A stretch of 5,761 nt of DNA from contig JAICLM010000139.1 of the NCBI GenBank assembly GCA_025927435.1, forward strand, positions 1 to 5,761, written 5' to 3'. Origin of the DNA: Thermoleophilia bacterium. Its GTDB lineage: Bacteria; Actinomycetota; Thermoleophilia; Gaiellales; Gaiellaceae. How positions within the stretch are numbered: position 1 is the stretch's first letter; each line of letters opens with the position of its first letter. Below the pieces are notes generated by a model. It was not told the DNA's origin. It worked only from the letters and a program-made list of their open reading frames with translations, and searched no databases. The position numbers and the translations under genes are program-made. Positions 1 to 4,622 of this stretch are shown piece after piece.

Positions 1-155
1 TCGTCGAGCGCTCGCGGAACGCCGACCTCGTCGTCGTCGGATCTCGCGGCCTCCACGGCGTCGCCTCAATCGGCAGTGTGAGCGAGCGCCTGGCACACCA
101 GGCTCACTGCACCGCGCTCATCGTGCACGCGTCGCTCGCGGGACAGGCCGCCTGA
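1..155 (+). CDS. Universal stress protein, C-terminal part (5' truncated by window)
   Basis: This is the last 50 residues of a USP-family protein, read from base 3 to the TGA at 153-155. USPs are small cytoplasmic alpha/beta proteins, many of which bind ATP, and they are induced by starvation, hypoxia or oxidative stress. The visible part has the beta-strand DLVVVGSRG, then LHGVASIGSVSERL, and the closing strand TALIVH. The nucleotide-binding loop normally reads G-2x-G-9x-G-S/T. Here the second spacing is seven residues (GSRG, seven residues, GS), a shortened variant. The C-terminus ends shortly after the last strand, as expected for a single- or second-domain USP. Because the N-terminus is outside the window, it cannot be said whether the protein has one or two USP domains. 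It converges on the minus-strand gene at 176-436. The family call is secure; ATP binding is uncertain. Confidence 0.88.
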   Translation, partial: VERSRNADLVVVGSRGLHGVASIGSVSERLAHQAHCTALIVHASLAGQAA

Positions 156-168
156 CCGCTTCCGGTCA
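153..168. terminator. Short hairpin between convergent genes, possible bidirectional terminator
   Basis: The sequence tgaccg-cttc-cggtca forms a perfect 6-bp stem with a 4-base loop. It includes the stop codon of the upstream USP and lies in the 20-base gap before the end of the minus-strand gene. The location and symmetry suit a terminator serving both convergent genes. There is no T-tract on either side, so it is not a classical intrinsic terminator; T-poor hairpins are frequent in high-GC actinobacteria. Confidence 0.4.
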
Positions 169-175
169 CCTCCGG

Positions 176-436
176 CTACGAACCGCTCGCCGCGACCGTC
201 CGCCTCAGGTCAGCGACGGCGTGCTCTCCGATGGCCTCCACGATACGTGGCCGCTCCAGTAGCCTCGCACGCTCGTATGGCGTGGACCAGCCGCGAATGT
301 ACGGGTCCTCGAGAATCTCCTTGAGCGGTCGTCCTCGCTTGTGCTCACGCAGGACGTAACGCTCCAGGTACTGCTCGCGCCTCTTCGTTCCGAACAGCGA
401 CGCGAAGAGGTTCTTCGGCCTGAATGAAAGTCGCAT
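176..436 (-). CDS. Small charged conserved-type protein of unknown function, 86 aa
   Basis: The protein is 86 residues, strongly charged and predicted mostly helical, with no signal peptide or membrane segment. Residues 1-18 are basic and aromatic (MRLSFRPKNLFASLF). They are followed by a helical stretch with YLERYVLREHKRGR (about 23-36) and by KEILEDPYIRGWSTPYERARLLERP (about 39-63, written here only to locate it), then a final helix (IVEAIGEHAVADLRR). The pattern of a DPY turn, then STP, then an E-R-rich helix recurs, as far as I recall, in unnamed actinobacterial small proteins; I cannot assign a function. The ATG at 436-434 is chosen because GAGG lies 5 bases upstream on the minus strand (within gaagagaggt). 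Longer in-frame starts up to 589 would add an arginine-rich, low-quality extension with no comparable SD. It converges on the USP at 1-155. Confidence 0.72.
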   Translation of the reverse strand: MRLSFRPKNLFASLFGTKRREQYLERYVLREHKRGRPLKEILEDPYIRGWSTPYERARLLERPRIVEAIGEHAVADLRRTVAASGS

Positions 437-782
437 TGCTACCTCTCTTCGATTCGATCGTCTTGGTACTTCCCGCACCGGAGCGCGCCAACCGCTGCGC
501 TCCCGGGTCATCCGGCGGGTACGGAGGCTCGCTGCCCGTTTTCGTCGAGGGGTGAGACAGTATGGAGTCCGTTTCCGCTGTAGCCCCATCGTTCCCTCGA
601 TCTGTTGGCCCGGCTATGGGGTCGTCGCTCGATTTCGCGGACGTCACGGCGCGCCATCGAACCGCCGGCCGACATCGGCGAGTGCGCCGGAGCTGGGCGG
701 GAACTGGCTGATGATGCCGCTGCTGAGTACCCGCCCGCGAACAAGCGCTGCCTGATCCAGCCTGGTAGAGCTGGTCGCACCG

Positions 783-835
783 GGTGCCCAGATGGGGCCA
801 CCACCGTATTGCGATACAACCGTGCAGTGGGCACC
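783..835. promoter_or_regulatory. Nested inverted repeat upstream of the USP operon, possible operator or leader structure
   Basis: The outer arms ggtgccca (783-790) and tgggcacc (828-835) are a perfect 8-bp inverted repeat with a 37-base loop. A smaller dyad, gtat-tgcg-atac (806-817), lies almost exactly at its centre. It ends 110 bases before the operon start codon at 946, so it could be a regulator binding site near the promoter or a fold in the mRNA leader. The sequence matches no operator or riboswitch that I recognise, and the role is inferred from position only. Confidence 0.3.
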
Positions 836-855
836 GTTGAGCTGAACACCGATTA

Positions 856-863
856 GAAGGAGG
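856..863 (+). promoter_or_regulatory. Strong SD-like site without a normal start codon
   Basis: The sequence gaaggagg is a near-perfect anti-16S match, as good as those of the real genes here. No ATG, GTG or TTG lies 5-12 bases downstream. At the ideal 8-base spacing there is ATA (872-874), which opens a 21-codon frame ending with TGA at 935-937, inside the SD of the USP gene. It may be the relic of a leader peptide or gene start, an unusual start codon, or chance. The nearest usual start, GTG at 891, is 27 bases away and too far. Confidence 0.3.
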
Positions 864-945
864 CCACGTCAATAACCAGGCTCGGGGCGCGTGTTCGAGG
901 CGCTCCTGAACATCTACGCAGAGCAATGGAGAGGTGAGGAAAACC

Positions 946-1401
946 ATGAACGTGATCGTTGTCGGAGTCGACCACTCCGAGCAGGCCAGGGAGGCGCTGC
1001 GATTTGCACTCGAGGAGGCAAAGTTCCGCAATGCCAGGCTCCGGGTCGTCCATGCCTGGCAGTACGGAACGATCAGCGCCACCGGGATCGAGGGCTCTTA
1101 CCTCCCTACACTCGGCGCCGACGTCAAGGAGGTTCGCGAGGTCGCCGAGCAGGCGCTCGAAGCGATGCTGCGCGAGTCGCTGCTGGATATCGACTCGGTC
1201 GAGATCGAGCGACGCGTCGTCGAGGGACCGCCGGCGGCCGTGCTGGTCAACGAGTCCCGCGACGCGGACATGCTCGTGGTTGGCTCGCGGGGCCATGGCG
1301 GCTTCACAGGGCTACTCTTGGGTTCGGTCAGCGGGCAGGTGTCGCATCACGCTGTCTGCCCGGTCGTGATCGTCCGCCCGAAGGCGAAGGAGGGCGACTG
1401 A
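946..1401 (+). CDS. Universal stress protein, single USP domain, 151 aa
   Basis: This is a complete single-domain USP (UspA superfamily), a cytoplasmic stress protein with a nucleotide-binding Rossmann-like fold. The first strand is MNVIVVGVDHSE, with Asp9 at the position that contacts adenine in ATP-binding members. Helix 1 covers about 11-28, and the second strand is LRVVHAW (about 32-38). The C-terminal half carries DMLVVGSRG followed by the full G-2x-G-9x-G-S signature (Gly113, Gly116, Gly126, Ser127) and the closing strand PVVIVRP. All ATP-binding landmarks are present, so this is predicted to be the ATP-binding type. The length is normal. ATG 946 is preferred over GTG 934 because gaggtgagga ends 5 bases upstream and the usual N-terminal strand begins right there. 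It is first in a tight operon: the next gene starts 2 bases after its stop and takes its SD from the end of this gene. Confidence 0.93.
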   Translation: MNVIVVGVDHSEQAREALRFALEEAKFRNARLRVVHAWQYGTISATGIEGSYLPTLGADVKEVREVAEQALEAMLRESLLDIDSVEIERRVVEGPPAAVLVNESRDADMLVVGSRGHGGFTGLLLGSVSGQVSHHAVCPVVIVRPKAKEGD

Positions 1402-1403
1402 GA

Positions 1404-1766
1404 ATGGCTGTCCGAACCAAGCGTGTCTACGAGCCCGCCGAAGCTGCTGACGGCTACCGGGTGCTGATCGACCGCCTCTGGCCACGCGGGGTTCCCAAAG
1501 AAGAAGCGCGGCTGGACGAGTGGGCGCGCGAGCTCGCGCCGAGCCGTGAGCTGCGTCTCTGGTTCGGCCACGAGCCGGAGAAGTTCGACGCGTTCCGTCG
1601 CCGCTACCGCGCGGAGCTCACCAGCCACGAGGCGAAGCTGAGCGAGCTTCGCCGCCGTGGCCGACGGGGCGCCCTGACGCTGGTCTACGCCGCGCGCGAC
1701 GTCGAGCACAACGACGCGGTGGTGCTCGCAGAGCTGCTGCGCGGCACCGGGGACATGGAGGGGTAG
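1404..1766 (+). CDS. DUF488 family protein (YeaO-like), 120 aa
   Basis: This is a DUF488 protein of the short YeaO-like type, whose biochemical role is not established. Family landmarks are all in place: YRVLIDRLWPRG (residues 18-29), the DEWARELAPS segment (38-47), LWFGHEPEKF (52-61), FRRRYRAEL, and the C-terminal LVYAARDVEHNDAVVLAELL (93-112). The conserved Arg/Asp/Trp and H-N residues suggest an active or ligand-binding site. The length of 120 residues matches the family. ATG 1404 follows gaaggaggg (1386-1394) with a 9-base spacer and starts 2 bases after the USP stop. A longer in-frame opening back to GTG 891 exists, but that part is the shadow of the USP gene. The next gene starts 2 bases after this stop, so translation is probably coupled. 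Confidence in the family is high; the function is unknown. Confidence 0.92.
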   Translation: MAVRTKRVYEPAEAADGYRVLIDRLWPRGVPKEEARLDEWARELAPSRELRLWFGHEPEKFDAFRRRYRAELTSHEAKLSELRRRGRRGALTLVYAARDVEHNDAVVLAELLRGTGDMEG

Positions 1767-1768
1767 TC

Positions 1769-2431
1769 GTGCCTCCCCTGCCTTCAGGCGATCTCGCCAG
1801 GCGCGTCGCCCACCGCCGCCGCGAGCTCGGCCTCAGCCAGGAGGAGGTCGCCCACCGCGCAGGCATGGCCGCCGGCTACCTCGACTACCTCGAGCACAGT
1901 CCCTCGATCGCGCTCTCTCGCGGTTCAGTGGTCAGGCTCGCGAAGGCGCTCGAGACGAGCGTCGATTATCTACGCGGCGGCAAGGTTGACCGGCCGCCGG
2001 GGCCAGGTCGCGCCGGCCCGCGACCGAAGCTCGACGTAATGAGCCGTGAGGAGTGTGAGGACCTCCTTGCGGCCGGCGGCGTCGGTCGTTTCGTCTTCGC
2101 GAGCGAGCCGGGACCAGCTGCGTTGCCCGTCAACTTTCGCCTCCTGGACGGCGACATCGTCTTCCGCACTCGCACTCGCGGGGTGCTCGCGGCAGCGGTT
2201 TCGGGCGACGACAGGGTCGGGTTCGAGGTCGACCGGATCGATGATGCAATGAGCGAAGGCTGGAGCGTGCTGATCAGCGGCCGCGCTCGGCTCGTCGAGG
2301 ATCCCGAAGAGCTCGCCCGCATCGCCGAGCTCGGGATCGAGCCGTGGCCGGGCGGTCACCGGGACGCGGTCATCCGCATCGAGACCGAGACCGTCTCCGG
2401 TCGCCGCATCCGTCAGGGGAGCAGCCGTTGA
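1769..2431 (+). CDS. XRE-type HTH fused to PNPOx-like flavin-binding domain, 220 aa
   Basis: This is a two-domain protein. Residues about 9-68 are an XRE/Cro-type helix-turn-helix: LARRVAHRRRELGLSQEEVA, then HRAGMAAGYLDYLEH, then a helix ending SVDYLRGG. A Gly/Pro-rich linker (about 70-88) leads to a pyridoxamine 5'-phosphate oxidase-like split-barrel domain (about 89-215). Its markers are MSREECEDLLAAGGVGRF, LPVNFRLLDGDIVFRT, VGFEVDRID, GWSVLISGRARLVED and the last strand IRIETETVSGRRI. Such domains bind FMN, F420 or heme in known relatives, but which one applies here cannot be read from sequence. The arrangement suggests a transcription regulator sensing redox state or a cofactor. GTG 1769 is supported by ggagggg (1757-1763) with a 5-base spacer and starts 2 bases after the DUF488 stop. 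Its operon position makes autoregulation plausible, which is inference. Confidence 0.9.
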   Translation: MPPLPSGDLARRVAHRRRELGLSQEEVAHRAGMAAGYLDYLEHSPSIALSRGSVVRLAKALETSVDYLRGGKVDRPPGPGRAGPRPKLDVMSREECEDLLAAGGVGRFVFASEPGPAALPVNFRLLDGDIVFRTRTRGVLAAAVSGDDRVGFEVDRIDDAMSEGWSVLISGRARLVEDPEELARIAELGIEPWPGGHRDAVIRIETETVSGRRIRQGSSR

Positions 2432-2468
2432 TCGTCGTTCCTGCCCGCAGTGCCAAGGAGTTGAAGCG

Positions 2469-2948
2469 ATGAGGATCGACTATCGGAAGGCCTGCCCCGA
2501 GGCACTGCGGGCGATGAGCGGTCTCGAGGAGGTCGTGGAGGGCAGCACTCTCGAGCCGAAGCTGCTCGAGCTCGTCAAGATGCGCGCCTCGCAGCTGAAT
2601 GGCTGCGCCTACTGCCTCGACATGCACTCCAAGGATGCGCGCGCCTACGGCGAGAGTGAGCAGCGGCTGCACGTGCTCGCCGCTTGGCGGGAAGCGCCCT
2701 TCTACAGCGAGCAGGAGCGAGCAGCTCTTGCCTGGTGCGAGGCGTTGACGCTGCTGCCGCAAACAGGTGCACCTGACGACGTCTACGCACAGGTCAAGGA
2801 GCAGTTCGACGAAGAGGAGCTCGTGGCGCTGACGCTGGCGATCGTTGCGATCAACGGTTGGAACCGCTTCGCCGTCGGCTTCCGCAGCGCCGTCGGCCGC
2901 TACGTCTCACCGCACACCGTGGTCGCAGAAGCCACGCAAGGAACGTGA
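2469..2948 (+). CDS. Carboxymuconolactone decarboxylase / AhpD-like family protein, 159 aa
   Basis: This is an all-helical CMD/AhpD-superfamily protein. The core LLELVKMRASQLNGCAYC followed by LDMHSKDAR carries Glu34, Cys46, Cys49 and His53. The spacing E-11x-C-2x-C-3x-H equals the proton-relay and redox centre of mycobacterial AhpD, so a peroxidase-type thiol activity (alkyl hydroperoxidase partner) is more likely than lactone decarboxylation. The second half (LHVLAAWREAPFYSEQERAALAWCEALTLL, about residues 69-98) and ELVALTLAIVAINGWNRFAV (about 117-136) fit the common 150-160 residue uncharacterised subfamily. ATG 2469 has aaggag (2455-2460) with an 8-base spacer. It follows the HTH-PNPOx gene by 37 bases, probably in the same operon. 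The physiological reductant or substrate is unknown. Confidence 0.92.
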   Translation: MRIDYRKACPEALRAMSGLEEVVEGSTLEPKLLELVKMRASQLNGCAYCLDMHSKDARAYGESEQRLHVLAAWREAPFYSEQERAALAWCEALTLLPQTGAPDDVYAQVKEQFDEEELVALTLAIVAINGWNRFAVGFRSAVGRYVSPHTVVAEATQGT

Positions 2949-3127
2949 GCACAGACGCCGCGCTCGACTTCGACGTCGAGAGCGAAGGCTGAACGCGGTC
3001 GAGCCGCGAGAACTGTGAGCTCCACGGCCAGAACTTCCAAGCCGAGCCGGCCGCGGGGAGCGCCTACATCGGCGATCTCACCCTCGCGGAGCCCGACGGG
3101 CTTTCGCCGACCGAACGACCGTCGCAC
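2949..3127. other. 179-base intergenic gap with a small hairpin and an open upstream frame
   Basis: A weak dyad, ctcgac-ttcgac-gtcgag (2963-2980), lies just after the AhpD-like gene and could help end its transcript, though no T-tract follows. After the in-frame TGA at 2990-2992, the reading frame of the following antiporter stays open for 45 codons before its GTG. That stretch includes protein-like runs such as GSAYIGDLTLAEPDG but has no ATG, GTG or TTG in frame. No promoter motif was identified. Confidence 0.35.
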
Positions 3128-4120
3128 GTGAGCTTTGTTCTGCTCCCGGCGTCGTTTGCCGTCCTCCTTGTCGGCGCCTACTTCTTCACGAATGCCGTCG
3201 AATGGGCTGGGCACCGGCTCCAGCTGGGCGAGGGCGCCGTCGGCAGTTTGCTCGCTGCGGTCGGCACTGCCCTGCCCGAGTCGATCATCCCGGTCATTGC
3301 CCTGATCACCGGCGGCAAGGCGGATGCGGTTGCGATCGGAGCGATCATCGGCGCGCCGTTCATGCTGGCGACGATCGCCATGGCCCTCGTCGGCGTTTCC
3401 GCGTACGTCTTCCGCGCGAGCCGCGCGACCGGGCAGAGACTCGACGTACACCGGCCCACCGTCGGCCGCGACCTCTGGTTCTTCCTCGTGCTGTTCACCA
3501 TCGCGCTCCTGCTTGGGCTCGGCGCTCCCACTGCCCTTCGCATCGTCGTCGCCGCCACCTTCGTGGTCGCGTATATGGCCTACGTCCGGCTCACACTCGC
3601 CGGCGGCGGCGAAGTTCAGCCGAGCGCGTCGCTGAAGCCCCTCTACCTGGACCTGAGCCGTCGTGATCCGCCCGCGAACACGACAGTCGTGTTCCAGTTG
3701 CTGGTTGCGTTGGGGGCGATCGTCGGTGGCTCACACCTGTTCGTCGACGAGCTGCTGCACGTCGCTGACCGCGTGGGCGTCTCGGCGCTCGTCCTGGCAC
3801 TCGTGCTGGCGCCACTGGCGACCGAGCTGCCGGAGAAGGCGAACAGCTTTCTCTGGACGCGCGAGGGAAAGGACACGCTCGCACTCGGCAACATCACCGG
3901 AGCGATGGTCTTCCAGTCGACGCTGCCGGTCTCGCTCGGACTGGCACTCACCGACTGGACGCTGAGCGGCCCTTCGCTGCTCGCGGCCGCGCTTGCCGTC
4001 GCCGGAGGTGCGCTCGCGCTTGGAATCCTTCGCTTCCGCGGCCGCTTCGGACCGATATCGATCCTGGTCTGGGTGGCCCTCTACGCGGCTTTCGTCGGGT
4101 ATGTCACGCTCGCCGGCTGA
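3128..4120 (+). CDS. Calcium/cation antiporter, CaCA family (sodium:calcium exchanger-like), 330 aa
   Basis: This is an integral membrane protein of the CaCA superfamily, which exchanges Na+ or H+ for Ca2+ or other cations. It has about ten hydrophobic segments in two halves, linked by a hydrophilic loop (about 155-185) that follows five segments. The alpha-1 repeat is EGAVGSLLAAVGTALPES (residues 35-52), with Thr47, Pro50 and Glu51 as expected for ion binding. The alpha-2 repeat is LAPLATELPEKANSF (about 227-241), with Glu233, Pro235 and Glu236, followed by GKDTLALGNITGAMVFQS (247-264). In alpha-2 the usual G-T-S before L-P-E is A-T-E, so this belongs to a divergent bacterial subgroup and its ion selectivity is open. 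The length is typical (about 320-350). GTG 3128 puts the first membrane segment at the N-terminus as usual, but no clear SD precedes it. It lies 179 bases after the operon and may have its own promoter. Confidence 0.9.
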   Translation: MSFVLLPASFAVLLVGAYFFTNAVEWAGHRLQLGEGAVGSLLAAVGTALPESIIPVIALITGGKADAVAIGAIIGAPFMLATIAMALVGVSAYVFRASRATGQRLDVHRPTVGRDLWFFLVLFTIALLLGLGAPTALRIVVAATFVVAYMAYVRLTLAGGGEVQPSASLKPLYLDLSRRDPPANTTVVFQLLVALGAIVGGSHLFVDELLHVADRVGVSALVLALVLAPLATELPEKANSFLWTREGKDTLALGNITGAMVFQSTLPVSLGLALTDWTLSGPSLLAAALAVAGGALALGILRFRGRFGPISILVWVALYAAFVGYVTLAG

Positions 4121-4161
4121 CGACGCCGCATTCGACTGAGCGGCGTGGTGTCACGCCGGCG
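4111..4161. terminator. Nested stem-loop at the end of the antiporter gene
   Basis: The outer arms cgccggc (4111-4117) and gccggcg (4155-4161) enclose inner arms acgccgc (4123-4129) and gcggcgt (4140-4146) with a 10-base loop. Both stems are perfect 7-bp pairs and are GC-rich. The structure begins over the antiporter stop codon (4118-4120). It is a reasonable transcription terminator or 3'-end stabiliser, but it lacks a T-tract, so intrinsic termination is unproven. Confidence 0.4.
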
Positions 4162-4245
4162 ACCGGATGGGCCCGTCGCCGTATGGCCCCCGTGCAAGCG
4201 GTGTGTCACCCTCGATGAGAAGTCGCAACCGGGTAGGGGGAGTGA

Positions 4246-4404
4246 TGGCGACCCGAGAAGAAGCACGAAGCACTCGAAGCGGCGCTCGCCGCCGCAAGCC
4301 GCAACGGCGTGATGGCCTGCGGCGAGATCCTCGCAGGCGACGACGCAGCGGCCATCGGCGAGTTCGCAAGGGAGCAACTAGTTCACGAAGGAGGGAGAGG
4401 CTGA
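4246..4404 (+). pseudogene. Universal stress protein remnant (middle of domain only)
   Basis: This frame, opening after the stop at 4243-4245 and ending at TGA 4402-4404, encodes about 52 residues. It contains HEALEAALAAASRNGV, then MACGEILAGDDAAAIGEFA, then REQLVHEGGRG. That pattern closely follows the middle of USP domains: the long helix, the strand ending in a G-D/P-P-A-like turn, and the helix ending EFARE. The nucleotide-binding first strand and the G-2x-G-9x-GS loop are absent. The good start ATG 4245, with gtaggggg upstream, is in a neighbouring frame; shifting one base near the gagaagaagcac run would join it to this frame. The last A of the TGA is the A of the next gene's ATG, so if translated it would be coupled to that gene. 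It is either a decayed USP gene or a short helical protein with an unusual start. Confidence 0.45.
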
Positions 4405-4622
4405 TGAGCTCGGCACTGACAACCAACAATGAGCGGGACGACGTCGTCGCGTGGCGGCATACGCAGCTCTTTCGCTCAGGCTTCCCGCCGGACCTCGCGG
4501 TCAGCATCGCAGAGGACGACCGCTATGACCTGCATGCCGTGATCGAGCTCGTAGAGCGTGGCTGCTCCCCCGAGTTGGCACTCCGGATCCTGGCGCCGCT
4601 CGAGGAGGGCGAGGCTCGGTAG
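4404..4622 (+). CDS. Small helical protein of unknown function, 72 aa
   Basis: The product is 72 residues, acidic and predicted all-helical, with no signal peptide or membrane segment. Key residues are AWRHTQLFRSGFPPDLAVSI (17-36), DDRYDLHAVIELVERGCSP (38-56) and ELALRILAPL (57-66). The layout of W-x-x-x-Q-L-x-x-x-G-F-P-x-D-L-A, then D-R-Y-D-L-H, then RGC-x-P-E-L-A-x-R-I-L-x-P is one I recognise from unnamed small actinobacterial proteins; it has no known function. The region looks like two or three short helices resembling a UBA- or TipAS-like bundle only in the loosest sense, so no fold is claimed. ATG 4404 has an excellent SD, gaaggaggg (4387-4395), with an 8-base spacer. It overlaps the stop of the USP-like remnant by one base. 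Confidence 0.8.
   Translation: MSSALTTNNERDDVVAWRHTQLFRSGFPPDLAVSIAEDDRYDLHAVIELVERGCSPELALRILAPLEEGEAR

Larger units (their letters stand above)
437..945. other. 509-base region without a convincing gene, between divergent transcription units
   Basis: This stretch separates the start of the minus-strand gene from the start of the plus-strand USP operon and must contain the promoters for both. Open frames exist on both strands, but none combines an SD, a start codon and a recognisable protein. The minus frame 647-868 is stop-free for 74 codons and reads rather like protein (for example GGGPIWAPGATSS), yet it contains no ATG, GTG or TTG. The plus frame 605-856 has a start but no SD and no family resemblance. 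I could not identify a confident -35/-10 pair. Two structured elements are listed separately: the inverted repeat at 783-835 and the orphan SD at 856-863. Confidence 0.55.

Noticed and set aside
437..589. N-terminal extension of the small minus-strand protein
   Set aside because: The added residues are arginine-rich and non-conserved in style, while ATG 436 has a well-spaced SD.
605..856. Plus-strand 83-codon frame in the intergenic region
   Set aside because: It has no SD and no recognisable motif, and its composition is typical of random open frames in GC-rich DNA.
345..1082. Long minus-strand frame of 245 codons
   Set aside because: It overlaps the antisense of the USP and the tail of the small minus gene, has an arginine/serine/proline-rich shadow composition, and has no SD or family resemblance.
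891..1403. Possible long N-terminal extension of the DUF488 protein
   Set aside because: This part of the frame is the out-of-frame reading of the USP gene. DUF488 homologues start at the ATG at 1404, which has its own SD.
3015..3131. 38-codon plus-strand frame ending in a GTGA overlap with the antiporter start
   Set aside because: The product is Ser/Arg/Pro-rich like a shadow frame and there is no SD before its GTG. The overlap is probably coincidence.
3178..3951. Several frames on both strands inside the antiporter gene
   Set aside because: They are arginine/serine/alanine-rich shadows of the antiporter; the membrane segments and alpha repeats fix the real frame.
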